Of a stretch of DNA of 51,781 nt, positions 39,459 to 48,503 are shown piece by piece. Below the pieces are notes generated by a model that was not told the origin of the DNA, ran no database searches, and saw nothing but the letters and a program-made list of their open reading frames with translations. Location: NCBI GenBank assembly GCA_017439425.1, contig JAFSJE010000025.1:1-51781 (forward strand). Reading direction: 5' to 3'. Source of the DNA: Oscillospiraceae bacterium (GTDB lineage Bacteria; Bacillota; Clostridia; Oscillospirales; Oscillospiraceae). The translations under genes were made by a program, and so were the position numbers. Position 1 is the stretch's first letter, and each line of letters starts with the position of its first letter.

Positions 39459-41603
39459 ATGAGGACTGTCATAAACTTCAATGATAACTGGCTGTTTTCC
39501 TTTCCCGGCGGGGAACCGGCAGCCGTTACTCTTCCCCACACCTGGAACGCTTTGGACGGGCAGGACGGCGGAAACGATTACAGGCGCGGGACCGCGACAT
39601 ACGAAAAATATTTTCCGATGCCCGATATGCTCTCCGGTGAGCGCTGCTTTATTGAACTGAACGGCGCGGCAATGAGCGCCGATCTGTCGCTTAACGGAGT
39701 ACCGCTTGTCCACCACGACGGGGGCTATTCGACCTTCCGTGCGGATATAACGGAGTATCTGAAAAAAGAGAATCTTCTGCATATTGAAGTGGACAACTCA
39801 AAAAATGAGCGTGTCTACCCTCAGATGGCCGATTTCACCTTCTACGGCGGCCTTTATCGCGACGTCAATCTTATAATAGTCCCTGCCGAGCATTTTGAAC
39901 TTGTCGCAGACGGCTCGCGCGGCATTAAGATCACTCCTTCGGTCGACCTTGCGGCAAAGCGCGCAACCGTTACCGTTGAAACGTGGCACAATGCGGAATG
40001 TGTATATATAACCGTAAACGGAGAAACACAATGCGTTAAAAACACCGCAGTGTTTACTATCGAAAACGTTCGTCTTTGGGACGGACTTGACGATCCGTAT
40101 CTCTATACTGCCTATGCAAGTCTCTCAAGCGGCGACGAGGTATGCGCGCGTTTTGGCTGCCGTGAATTCCACATCGACCCTGAAAAGGGTTTTTTCCTCA
40201 ACGGAAGAAGCTATCCTCTGCGCGGTGTGAGCCGCCATCAGGACAGAAAGGGTCTTGGAAATGCTCTTACGATGAAGGAGCACCGCGAGGATATGGAGAT
40301 AATCCGCGAAATAGGCGCCAACACGCTCCGCCTTGCACACTATCAGCACGCCGAAGAGTTCTACGATCTTTGCGATGAGAACGGCCTCATCGTATGGGCT
40401 GAGATTCCGTATATCACAAAGCATACGTCCTGCGGAAGAGAAAACGCAATCAGCCAGATGCGCGAGCTCATTACGCAATGCTATAACCATCCGTCAATAG
40501 TCTGCTGGGGGCTGTCAAACGAAATCACAGCCTCCGGGACGGTTACGGATGAGCTTATTTCAGACCACAAGGCTCTGAACGAGCTGTGCCACAGGATGGA
40601 TTTGACCCGCCCGACTGTGATGGCGCACGCGTTTATGCTCGAGAAGGATTCTCCGCTCATTCCGGTTGCTGATATCGCAAGCTATAATCTTTATTTCGGA
40701 TGGTATCTCGGCGACCTCGAACAGAACGATGAGTTTTTCGACGAATATCACGCCATCTATCCCGACAGGATAATAGGCTTTTCCGAGTACGGCGCTGACG
40801 CCAACATCCGCTTTCACTCATCGGCGCCCGAAAAGGGCGACTACACCGAGGAATATCAGTGTCTTTATCACGAGCATATTCTGAAACTGATCGACGAGCG
40901 TCCTTATCTCTGGGCAACGCACGTCTGGAATCTTTTTGACTTTGCCGCCGACGGGCGAGACGAGGGGGGCAAAAAGGGCGAAAACCAAAAGGGATTAGTG
41001 GAGTTTGACCGCAAAACGAAAAAGGACGCCTTTTATCTCTATAAGGCGGCATGGTCAAAGGCGCCTTTCGTACATATCTGCGGCTCCCGCTACGCTGACC
41101 GCTGTGAGGATATTACGGAAATAAAGGTTTACTCAAATCTTCCGGAGATCACGCTTTTCGTCGACGGCAGGAAGTTTGAAACAAAGCGTGCAGAGAGAGT
41201 TTTCACCTTCAACGTGCCCATCTCCGCCGAGCACCGCATCAGCGCCGGTGAGGATGAGATAGTGATCCGGCGCGTGTACGAGCCGAACAGGGATTATATA
41301 TTCCGCAAGCAGGCGGTAATTAACTGGTTTGACGCGGCGGATTATGATCCCTCGTGCTATTCGATCAAGGATACAATGGGCGCCCTAAAATCAAATCCGC
41401 AAACCGCCGCAATCCTTGAGAGGCTGATGGAGCGCATGACAGTCTCCCGCGGCGACGTTGCGAAGGCCGCTCACGGAAATGCCAATCTCGAAAAAATGAT
41501 GGCCGGCCTGAGCCTCGAGAGCCTTATAAAGCAAGCGGGCGACAGCGTTCCTGGCGATATGATCCGTTCACTGAACGCATCGCTGCAAAGGATAAAAAAA
41601 TAA
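39459..41603 (+). CDS. Cytoplasmic GH2 beta-glycosidase
   Basis: A 714-residue GH2 enzyme (beta-galactosidase/glucuronidase clan): N-terminal sugar-binding sandwich (about 1-145), Ig-like domain (about 150-240), TIM barrel (about 245-545) with acid/base Glu355 in WGLSNEI and nucleophile Glu443 in GFSEYGA, then a short Ig-like domain and a helical tail (about 640-714) seen in clostridial relatives. No signal peptide. It hydrolyses an imported beta-glycoside; galactoside or glucuronide cannot be told apart here. AGGAGG is 7 bases before the ATG. Co-transcribed with the GarR-like reductase, an unusual pairing. Confidence 0.92.
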   Translation: MRTVINFNDNWLFSFPGGEPAAVTLPHTWNALDGQDGGNDYRRGTATYEKYFPMPDMLSGERCFIELNGAAMSADLSLNGVPLVHHDGGYSTFRADITEYLKKENLLHIEVDNSKNERVYPQMADFTFYGGLYRDVNLIIVPAEHFELVADGSRGIKITPSVDLAAKRATVTVETWHNAECVYITVNGETQCVKNTAVFTIENVRLWDGLDDPYLYTAYASLSSGDEVCARFGCREFHIDPEKGFFLNGRSYPLRGVSRHQDRKGLGNALTMKEHREDMEIIREIGANTLRLAHYQHAEEFYDLCDENGLIVWAEIPYITKHTSCGRENAISQMRELITQCYNHPSIVCWGLSNEITASGTVTDELISDHKALNELCHRMDLTRPTVMAHAFMLEKDSPLIPVADIASYNLYFGWYLGDLEQNDEFFDEYHAIYPDRIIGFSEYGADANIRFHSSAPEKGDYTEEYQCLYHEHILKLIDERPYLWATHVWNLFDFAADGRDEGGKKGENQKGLVEFDRKTKKDAFYLYKAAWSKAPFVHICGSRYADRCEDITEIKVYSNLPEITLFVDGRKFETKRAERVFTFNVPISAEHRISAGEDEIVIRRVYEPNRDYIFRKQAVINWFDAADYDPSCYSIKDTMGALKSNPQTAAILERLMERMTVSRGDVAKAAHGNANLEKMMAGLSLESLIKQAGDSVPGDMIRSLNASLQRIKK

Positions 41604-41616
41604 TACGCTAAAAAAG

Positions 41617-41660
41617 AAAACCGTCGCGAGCCTCGTTCATCAAGGCTTCGCGGCGGTTTT
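41617..41660. terminator. Bidirectional terminator after the GH2 gene
   Basis: CCGTCGCGAGCC (41621-41632) pairs with GGCTTCGCGGCGG (41644-41656), then TTTTATT on plus; on minus TTTTCTTTTTT follows. Confidence 0.88.
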
Positions 41661-41949
41661 ATTCACCTATTTCACATTTTTTCTCGATGAATCGCCAGCT
41701 TTTCTTATTCTCATAGCGCAGCACCTCAACGAGGCTCACAAGGTTCGCTGCAATCGTAAAAACTCCTACCGCAGCTCTGACGTATGGCTCAATTACTCCA
41801 GGAAGCACAAGGCAAAAGACCGCAAAGGCGCATATAGCAGCGTTCAGCACCGCGAGGACGTAAGCCCCGGCCGTTCTGTCCTTGTGCATGAGATGGAGAA
41901 GGACGTTGATCACCGTCGCCGTTATAACTATTACCGCGGCGTTCGTCAT
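41659..41949 (-). CDS. Small membrane protein of unknown function
   Basis: A 96-residue protein with three hydrophobic helices (about 3-20, 28-50, 58-75) and a basic tail (ENKKSWRFIEKK). Not recognised. AAAGGAA precedes the ATG, and the DUF308 stump ends 4 bases before it, so both once formed an operon whose front part has been lost at the 42090 junction. Confidence 0.6.
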   Translation of the reverse strand: MTNAAVIVITATVINVLLHLMHKDRTAGAYVLAVLNAAICAFAVFCLVLPGVIEPYVRAAVGVFTIAANLVSLVEVLRYENKKSWRFIEKKCEIGE

Positions 41950-41953
41950 CCGG

Positions 41954-42090
41954 TTATTCCTTTCTCATCTGGAAAAAGCTGATCAGTCCGCTTGCGCCGT
42001 TTATAAGCATGGCGATACCCGCGAAGATTCCGAAGGTCTGACTGACAAAGCCCGGAAAAAGCAGAAACACAAGCCCGAAAACGAGCAGTA
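41954..42090 (-). pseudogene. C-terminal stump of a DUF308 (HdeD-like) membrane protein
   Basis: About 45 codons (VLLVFGLVFLLFPGF, FGIFAGIAMLINGASGL, then a stop) look like the last repeat of a DUF308 membrane protein. Upstream of about 42090 the frame stays open by chance into a different gene's antisense strand, so the front is missing. Confidence 0.6.
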
Positions 42091-42337
42091 CAGGCGCTCG
42101 GGGCTCTCCGATACGCTCCGCTGGCTCCTCGAGAAGGACGGCGAGTGGGAGGGCACGGCAAAGGCTCTCTTTGACTCTGTGCGGGCGTGGACTGGCCGCG
42201 ACCCGGCGAAGAACACGAAGCAGCTCGCCGCTGACCTCAAGCTCTATTCGCCCTTGATGAAGGAGCTTGACGGCGTGACATATTACTTCGTAAGAAGAAA
42301 CGCAAACAACAAGGGTATACACCACTTTAATAAATAG
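42091..42337 (+). pseudogene. C-terminal stump of a mobile-element protein
   Basis: In the plus frame a coherent soluble sequence runs to a TAG at 42337: YRRSGLSDTLRWLL, AKALFDSVRAWTG, then KLYSPLMKELDGVTYYFVRR. It reads like the end of a phage or plasmid primase/ATPase. The front part is not in the window; the open frame before about 42090 is antisense to the DUF308 stump. The junction marks a deletion or insertion. Confidence 0.5.
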
Positions 42338-42413
42338 TAATATTAGTAAGAATAGTTACTATTTATAATAATAATACTATTATTTTTTACTTATTTACAG
42401 AAAGACAATATAA
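42338..42413. other. AT-rich palindromic stretch
   Basis: About 80% A+T, with the inverted pair AATAGTAA/TTACTATT (42334-42341 and 42354-42361) and runs of TAATAATAA. It probably holds the promoter of the next small gene; no clear consensus was found. Confidence 0.35.
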
Positions 42414-42755
42414 ATGAACACTGAACTTATGAATGACGCCATCAACGGCTCCGAGCTCATGGCTATGAGCTTTCCGAAAAAGTCCGAAAAGGAGATAAGC
42501 CAGCTCTGCCGCTCCATCCGCACTCTGAGACGCAAGCGCGACGAGATAAACCGTGAGCTCAAGAAGCTCAACGGCATTCTTATGGAGGAGGTCGAGGGCT
42601 CGGCTGACGACGAGCTCAGCGGCAAGGACTACAGCGTAAAGCTCGTCAGAAACGACAAGGTGCTGCTCGATACGGAGCAGATAAAGAGGCTCTATCCGCA
42701 GATAGCGCGCGACTGCTCAGCCGTTAGCCGCGCGAAGTATCTTATTGTAAAGTAA
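42414..42755 (+). CDS. Small helical protein, probably from a mobile element
   Basis: A 113-residue protein: a basic coiled-coil segment (about 25-60, LCRSIRTLRRKRDEINRELKKLNG) followed by a short domain (SGKDYSVKLVRNDKVLLDTEQIKRLYPQI). The second part resembles the tail of phage Gp157-like proteins, which is a weak impression. The SD is poor. It sits between the mobile-element stump and the repeats, so it is likely part of the same lost element. Confidence 0.5.
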   Translation: MNTELMNDAINGSELMAMSFPKKSEKEISQLCRSIRTLRRKRDEINRELKKLNGILMEEVEGSADDELSGKDYSVKLVRNDKVLLDTEQIKRLYPQIARDCSAVSRAKYLIVK

Positions 42756-42761
42756 TATCCC

Positions 42762-42957
42762 GTAGGGGCGGTGAGCGCGCCCGCCCTTTTAAAGCCTCCC
42801 TTTTGTAAAGGGAGGTGGCGCGCCAGCGCCGGAGGGTTAGAGGGTCGGTTTACCTCCGAACCCTCAGTCGCCCTCGAGGGCGACAGCTCCCTTTGTGAAA
42901 GGGAGCCTTTAAAGCGCCCAAATGTACGACAACCGCCGCGCCCTTGTAGGGGCGGTG
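42762..42957. repeat. Direct repeat GTAGGGGCGGTG flanking a small repeat element
   Basis: GTAGGGGCGGTG occurs at 42762-42773 and 42946-42957, bracketing the 126-bp inverted-repeat element. The rest of 42756-43069 shows no gene. Confidence 0.6.
42788..42913. repeat. 126-bp MITE-like inverted-repeat element
   Basis: The ends are inverted: TTTAAAGCCTCCCTTT at the left and AAAGGGAGCCTTTAAA at the right. Each end folds on itself (CCTCCCTTTTGTAAAGGGAGG; CTCCCTTTGTGAAAGGGAG), and the centre has GTCGCCCTCGAGGGCGAC. No coding capacity. I recall very similar repeats in many gut Oscillospiraceae genomes. Confidence 0.7.
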
Positions 42958-43011
42958 GTCGCGGAGTTCCTTTTTATCCGCGAAAAAAAATCTTAGACGG
43001 CGAAAAACAAA

Positions 43012-43040
43012 TTGTTTTTATGTGCGTCAAGCCTTACGAT
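43012..43040 (+). promoter_or_regulatory. Possible promoter of the module 3 GH3 operon
   Basis: TTGTTT (43012-43017), 17-bp spacer, TACGAT (43035-43040), ending 29 bp before the ATG. Moderate match only. Confidence 0.4.
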
Positions 43041-43069
43041 GGTTTTACATATAAAAAAGGAGGCTTATC

Positions 43070-46000
43070 ATGAAAAAGACCGGTACAAATCGACTCCGCA
43101 AAATCCTCATTCCTATAATGGCAGTGGTGCTTGTTATAGCCGTTGCGGCAAACGTAGGAATGCTTGCCTTCGCGTCCGTTATGGACGATTATCTCGGCAA
43201 GGGCGAGCGCCATATCGTAAAGAGCGCTTCTCTCCCCGACAGCGCTGTGGAATACTATGCCGATCTCTATGCGGATAACGTCGAAGCCCGCGAGGCTTCA
43301 TACGCTCTCGCGCTTCAGGTGCAGGCAGAAGGCAGCGTTCTGCTTAAGAACAACGGCGTTCTCCCCCTCGCCGCCGAGAGTGCGGTCACGCCCTTCGGCT
43401 ACCGCTATCTCAGCCCGATTTACGGTCAGGTTTCCTCAGCAGGCAGCGCAAAGTGGACTATTGAGCCGGTTAGCCCCTACAAGGCGGTTCACGACGCCTT
43501 TACGGTAAACGAGGCTGCCTTCAACAAAATGAAGGCGATTATGAAGCCTGAGGCTCTCCTTGAGGCAGAGGGCGCCACAAGCGCTGGAGCCATCAACGAT
43601 CTCATGGGCGGCGACAGCAAAATCTATGAGTTCGGTGCCGACATCTACGCCGGAATTGAGGGTGAGGTCAAGAACACCACCGCTCTCGTCTTTATCTCCC
43701 GCGCAGGTCAGGAGGGCTCGGACAAGAAGTATGACGGCTACTCCGACGGCACCCCCCACTATCTCGCTCTTACAAAAAACGAGCGCGATACCATCAGATT
43801 CGCCCGCGAAAGCTGCGGAAGGGTCGTAGTCATTCTCGCCGCCTCCGCACCGATGGAGGTTGGCTGCCTTATGGAGGGTGAATACGAGGCTGACGCTATT
43901 CTCTATGTAGGTCACGTCGGCGAGCGCGGCTTTGCGATGCTCGGAGATCTTCTGACAGGCAGCGTCAACCCCTCCGGAAGAACGGTGGATATATGGCCCG
44001 CTGATTTTACAAAGGATCCCACCTACGCAAACTTCGGCGTTTTCAACTACTCAAACGCGACCTTTAAATCCAAGCCCTACGGCACCCCCTCCTCTGCCAC
44101 CGGCAACGGCGACTATTACCGCTACTTCATCGAATACGAAGAGGGCGTGTATATGGGCTATCGCTATTACGAAACAGCCTACGCAGTCGATCCCGACTTT
44201 GATTACGCCAAGTCCGTTGTCTTCCCCTTCGGCTACGGTCTGAGCTACACGAGCTTCAATAAGTCTGTCACCGCCTTTGACGACAGCGGCGACGAGATAA
44301 AGCTGACAGTCACCGTTGAGAACACCGGCTCGAGCGCCGGAAAGGACGTAGTCGAGATTTATTACACTGCGCCCTACACTGATTTTGATATTCAGAATAA
44401 GATCGAAAAGAGCGAGGTAAATCTCGTCGCCTTTGAAAAGACGAAGCTCCTCGCTCCCGGTGAAAAGCAGGAGCTCACTCTGAGCTTTATGAAGGAGGAT
44501 ATGGCTTCCTACTGCTATACCCGCGATAACGGCGACGGCACAAGAGGCGCCTACGTTCTTGAGAGCGGCGAATACACCGTTTCGCTCAGGCTTAACAGCC
44601 ATGATGTCGTGGAGGCAAAAACGGTCGCCGTTCCCGAAATCATCTGGTACGATTCCTCCAATCCGCGCAGGAGCGAGATAGCCGCACAGTCCGCCCTTGA
44701 CGAGAACGGAGCAGTTCTCAACGTCCGCGCCGACGGCACAGATTCTCCCTATACCGCGGCTCACAACCGCTTTGAGGACGTTACCGCCTATATGGAGCGC
44801 GAGACCGTGATGCTCAGCCGCGCAGACTGGAAAAACACATTCCCCCAGGTTAAGAGCCGTGTGAAGGAGGCGACAAGTGAGACAGTCGCGCTCTTCGGAA
44901 TTGAAGAGTCCTTCAGCCCTGAGTCTGACCCGCTTCTCGGTAACGTTCCGGGCTCTGCGGTTTACACTGAGGCGGACAGAGCCATATCCGACAGCGGACT
45001 TATTCTCTCGGATATGCGCGCCGTTCCCTATTACGATGAAAAGTGGGATTCCTTCCTTGATCAGATCGACTACTCCAACGCGGATACTCTCGCTCAAATC
45101 ATTAGCCTTATGGCCGGCGCAAACTATACAACGACAAAGGTCGACGCTCTCGGGCTTCCCGATGTGCTCCACGCCGACGGCGCAAACGGCATAAAGGCTG
45201 TCAAGACCGACGAGGGCATGAATCTCTCCGCTACCTACGGCTACGCGCCCCTTATGGCGTCCACCTGGAACAAGGAGCTTATGTACGAGGTCGGCAAAAT
45301 GTTCGGTCAGGAGGCTATGGAAAACGGCATCTCCGGCTGGTATTCACCCGCTATCAACCTTCACAGAAGTCCCTTCTCTGGAAGAGTGTTCGAGTATTAC
45401 TCCGAGGATCCCGTACTCACCGGTAAAATTGCCGCCGCTGTCGTAAGCGGAGCCGGAGACGCCGGAATGTACTGCTATATCAAGCACTTCGCCCTCAACG
45501 ATCAGGAGACTAACCGCGAATTTCTCCTTCACACCTGGGCAACAGAGCAGACAATGCGCGAGATCTATCTCAAAGCCTTTGAGATTCCCTTCAAGGAAGC
45601 CCGTATGACTGTAAAATACGTTGCTGACAGCGAGGGCAGCACCGCAGAGCGCGTTATGCGCGGCGCTACGGCTGTTATGGCATCTCAGAACGACATAGGC
45701 GCCGTAATTGCCCACGGCAACTACTCGCTTCTCACCGGAGTTCTCCGCGATGAATGGGGCTTTAACGGCACCGTTCACAGCGATATGTACATCTGGATGG
45801 AGGGCAAGAATATGTACGATCTCGCCTTCCGCTCCGGCTGCGATACCTTCCTCACATTTGATACAATAGGCGGAATTGAGGATTCCCAGAGTCCCACCTC
45901 TCACGCCGTTATGCGCCGCGCTCTGCACGACGTGTGCTATACGGTGGCAAACTCCGCCGCAATGCAGGGCGTCGCTCCCGGCACCACAATACGCTATGAT

Positions 46001-46114
46001 ATGTCGCCGTGGAAAATAGCGCTTATCGCCGCAGACGTAGTGATCGGTCTTGCGCTTGCAGGCGGAATCGTTCTTATTGTGAAAAAGCCGAAAGAGAAAA
46101 CAGGAGAAATTTAA
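43070..46114 (+). CDS. Second membrane-anchored, circularly permuted GH3 beta-glycosidase
   Basis: A 1014-residue paralogue of the enzyme at 1000-3999 with the same permuted plan: N-terminal membrane helix (about 10-32), GH3 C-domain (about 70-420, GSVLLKNNGVLPLA), fibronectin-III-like domain (about 430-530), TIM-barrel domain (about 650-980) and a C-terminal helix (about 980-1002) with a basic tail. KHFALND is present and the nucleophile motif reads TVHSDMYIW (Asp about 905). Bottom-end anchoring at both termini would hold the catalytic part against the outer face of the membrane. AAAAGGAGG lies 8 bases before the ATG. It is followed after 2 bases by the GH20/67-like lipoprotein gene. No LytTR-type repeats are seen here. 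Confidence 0.9.
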   Translation: MKKTGTNRLRKILIPIMAVVLVIAVAANVGMLAFASVMDDYLGKGERHIVKSASLPDSAVEYYADLYADNVEAREASYALALQVQAEGSVLLKNNGVLPLAAESAVTPFGYRYLSPIYGQVSSAGSAKWTIEPVSPYKAVHDAFTVNEAAFNKMKAIMKPEALLEAEGATSAGAINDLMGGDSKIYEFGADIYAGIEGEVKNTTALVFISRAGQEGSDKKYDGYSDGTPHYLALTKNERDTIRFARESCGRVVVILAASAPMEVGCLMEGEYEADAILYVGHVGERGFAMLGDLLTGSVNPSGRTVDIWPADFTKDPTYANFGVFNYSNATFKSKPYGTPSSATGNGDYYRYFIEYEEGVYMGYRYYETAYAVDPDFDYAKSVVFPFGYGLSYTSFNKSVTAFDDSGDEIKLTVTVENTGSSAGKDVVEIYYTAPYTDFDIQNKIEKSEVNLVAFEKTKLLAPGEKQELTLSFMKEDMASYCYTRDNGDGTRGAYVLESGEYTVSLRLNSHDVVEAKTVAVPEIIWYDSSNPRRSEIAAQSALDENGAVLNVRADGTDSPYTAAHNRFEDVTAYMERETVMLSRADWKNTFPQVKSRVKEATSETVALFGIEESFSPESDPLLGNVPGSAVYTEADRAISDSGLILSDMRAVPYYDEKWDSFLDQIDYSNADTLAQIISLMAGANYTTTKVDALGLPDVLHADGANGIKAVKTDEGMNLSATYGYAPLMASTWNKELMYEVGKMFGQEAMENGISGWYSPAINLHRSPFSGRVFEYYSEDPVLTGKIAAAVVSGAGDAGMYCYIKHFALNDQETNREFLLHTWATEQTMREIYLKAFEIPFKEARMTVKYVADSEGSTAERVMRGATAVMASQNDIGAVIAHGNYSLLTGVLRDEWGFNGTVHSDMYIWMEGKNMYDLAFRSGCDTFLTFDTIGGIEDSQSPTSHAVMRRALHDVCYTVANSAAMQGVAPGTTIRYDMSPWKIALIAADVVIGLALAGGIVLIVKKPKEKTGEI

Positions 46115-46116
46115 CA

Positions 46117-48384
46117 GTGAAACGATATACCTCAATTATTCTCGCTCTTATTCTAACTATTGGAGCTGTCTCATCCTGCTCTGCACCTTCATCTCCGGCA
46201 CAAAAAACGGTTGAAATGCCATCCTTACAGCCTGCTCTTCCCACCGAAACCGCACCGGAACCGGATCCTCAGACTGAACCGGAACCGTCTTACGCAGTCA
46301 CAGTCAAAGCGTCTTCTCTTCCGCAGGCGCAGTTTGCCGCATCGCAGATTGAGGGTGTTAACGCCGCTATAACGACAGATTTAATTGTAAACCTCGAGAC
46401 TATCGATGAGAGCCTCGGATATGAGGCATACAAAATTGAAGTGTCCGATAATTCCGTCACTGTAACCGGCGGTGACGAGACAGGGCTTATGTATGGCGGA
46501 TTTCAGGTTGCGGAAGAGCTTGCGCTGTACGGATTTGTCAGCTCATCCGAAGCAAAGCCGAGCATAGCTAACCGCGGCATTAAGTTCAATGCGCCGCTCG
46601 ATATGCGCACTCCCAGTTATTCCGATGCCGGCGACGTTGCCCAGGCGAACATAGAAAATGTATGGGATATTGATTTCTGGCGAGAGTATTTCGACTTTCT
46701 CGCCCTTAACCGCTATAATGCCTTTTCCCTGTGGAATCTGAATCCGTTTCCAAGCATGGTAAAGGTAGCTGAATACCCGGATGTCGCGCTTGACGACGTT
46801 TGGCGCACGACGATACCCTTTGACGACAGCTACAACACTACGGCCTCCAACCTCGTTCGTCCGGAGCACTGGGAAAACTACGAAGTGGTCAAGGACATCA
46901 CCATCGACGAGAAGATAGACTTCTGGCGCGAGGTGATGTCCTATGCAAAGAGCCGGGGTATAAAGTTCTATATTTATACATGGAACGTCTATACCTACGG
47001 AGAGCACAACAAGTACGGAATAACGCCATACGTGGACAACGATGTGACTCGTGATTACTATCGCAAGAGCGTGAAGGCGCTTGTAGATACCTATCCGGAC
47101 CTTGCCGGCATCGGAATAACAGCCGGCGAGTTTATGGACTGGGCGCCGGGTATGGAGATTGAGAACGAAAAATGGCTCTGGGAAACCTACGGTTTGGGTG
47201 TTAACGATGCGCTTGAAGCTAATCCGGACCGCGACATTACAATTCTTCACCGACTGCACCTTACGGATTTTGACGCAGTAGCTAAGATTTGGGCTGACTT
47301 CAACGGAAAGTTTGATTACAGCGACAAGTACTCCGTCGGACATATCCACTCATCTACCACCCCGAATTTTGTCGAGGAGAACTTTTCCAAGATGCCGGAC
47401 GGCATAAAAAGCTGGCTTGAGCTCAGAAACGATGATTTTTTCAATCTCCGATGGGGCGACGCGGATTATATACGCGACTATCTCGGAGGTATGCCTGACG
47501 AGAGTCAGCTCAGAGGCTTCTTCATGGGCTCGGACGCATACATCTTCGCCCGAGAGTACAAAATGAAGGACGCCGCTTTTAAGGGTCAGCTCTACGCAAA
47601 GCGCCACTGGTATGAGTTCATGCTCTGGGGACGCTTAGGCTACGATCTCAGCCTTCCTACGTCCTATTTTGCCGAGCTGATGGCTGAGCACTTTGAAGGC
47701 GCCGCTCCCCACGACGACGCCGTTAAGCTGGCTGCGGCGATGGAGAACGCTGGAAAGATTATTCCTCTGGTGACGACATATTTCTGGATCTCCAGCGACC
47801 TCTATTACCCCGAAGCGTCAGCTACACATATAACGAGCTTCGGCTTTATCGGTCTTAAAACCTGGGCAAACAGCGTCAACACCCAGCCCGGAGCAGGAGT
47901 GCTTTCTACGCCGGAATTCGTTGACGCCGACGTAAAGGGTGAAGCGATACCGGAGGGACGCACGCCTGTCGAGACCGCTGACAGTCTCAGGACTTACTCC
48001 GGGGAGGCTCTCAGTATAGCTGAGGAGCTCCTGAAAAAGGAGCCGTCAAACTACTCAAGCGACAGTGAACGCGAGTTCTGGCAGATGGTACACGACCAAA
48101 GGATGTGGGCAAATCTCGGACTCTACTACGCTGAGAAAACCTGCGCCGCCATAGATATCCGCTATTTCAACGATACCGGCGACGAAAAATACCGCGAAAG
48201 CGCTATGAGCCACGTCGAAGGTGAAATTGAAAGCTGGAATAAATACGCCGCGGAGTTTTCAGAGTATTATGAGCCTCAGCTTTACGGCAGACTTCAGTGG
48301 GTTGTTTATCCCGAATATCTCAAGCCTGACGTCGAAAAGGAACGCGACATAGTCAAAAAATGGCGGGCAAGACCTGTTGTGTAA
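46117..48384 (+). CDS. Secreted GH20/GH67-like glycosidase lipoprotein
   Basis: A 755-residue lipoprotein (SSC, Cys21) with an N-terminal alpha/beta domain like the non-catalytic domain of hexosaminidases and alpha-glucuronidases (about 75-160, ETGLMYGGFQVAEEL), then a TIM barrel (about 165-520: FWREYFDFLALNRYNAFSLWN, KFYIYTWNVYTYG, GIGITAGEFMDW) and a helical C-terminal domain. Candidate acid residues include the Glu in TAGEFMD. The family is not certain; hexosaminidase/alpha-glucuronidase superfamily is as far as I can go. The start is a GTG at 46117, 10 bases after AGGAG and 2 bases after the GH3 stop, so the two are co-translated. Confidence 0.72.
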   Translation: MKRYTSIILALILTIGAVSSCSAPSSPAQKTVEMPSLQPALPTETAPEPDPQTEPEPSYAVTVKASSLPQAQFAASQIEGVNAAITTDLIVNLETIDESLGYEAYKIEVSDNSVTVTGGDETGLMYGGFQVAEELALYGFVSSSEAKPSIANRGIKFNAPLDMRTPSYSDAGDVAQANIENVWDIDFWREYFDFLALNRYNAFSLWNLNPFPSMVKVAEYPDVALDDVWRTTIPFDDSYNTTASNLVRPEHWENYEVVKDITIDEKIDFWREVMSYAKSRGIKFYIYTWNVYTYGEHNKYGITPYVDNDVTRDYYRKSVKALVDTYPDLAGIGITAGEFMDWAPGMEIENEKWLWETYGLGVNDALEANPDRDITILHRLHLTDFDAVAKIWADFNGKFDYSDKYSVGHIHSSTTPNFVEENFSKMPDGIKSWLELRNDDFFNLRWGDADYIRDYLGGMPDESQLRGFFMGSDAYIFAREYKMKDAAFKGQLYAKRHWYEFMLWGRLGYDLSLPTSYFAELMAEHFEGAAPHDDAVKLAAAMENAGKIIPLVTTYFWISSDLYYPEASATHITSFGFIGLKTWANSVNTQPGAGVLSTPEFVDADVKGEAIPEGRTPVETADSLRTYSGEALSIAEELLKKEPSNYSSDSEREFWQMVHDQRMWANLGLYYAEKTCAAIDIRYFNDTGDEKYRESAMSHVEGEIESWNKYAAEFSEYYEPQLYGRLQWVVYPEYLKPDVEKERDIVKKWRARPVV

Positions 48385-48390
48385 TTATTT

Positions 48391-48417
48391 CCGGGGCGAC
48401 TTATTATGTCGTCCCGG
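48391..48417 (+). terminator. Weak terminator after the GH3/GH20-like pair
   Basis: CCGGGGCGAC (48391-48400) pairs with GTCGTCCCGG (48408-48417); only ATATTTAAC follows, so termination may be partial. Confidence 0.5.
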
Positions 48418-48503
48418 CATATTTAACATTTCTCAAACATCTCTCAAACAATTTGCTAATAAGCAGATGTTATTCTTCTTAAAAAAGCAAAGAAGGCGCA
48501 TAA

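Noticed and set aside
38712-39782. 356-codon open frame on the minus strand
   Set aside because: It crosses the real garR-like and GH2 genes in antisense, which have clear motifs and ribosome binding sites.
41954-42325. 123-codon minus-strand frame as an intact gene
   Set aside because: Only the last about 45 codons look like protein (DUF308); the rest is antisense to a mobile-element stump.
44051-45172. 373-codon open frame on the minus strand
   Set aside because: It is antisense to the second GH3 gene and has low-complexity translation without domains.
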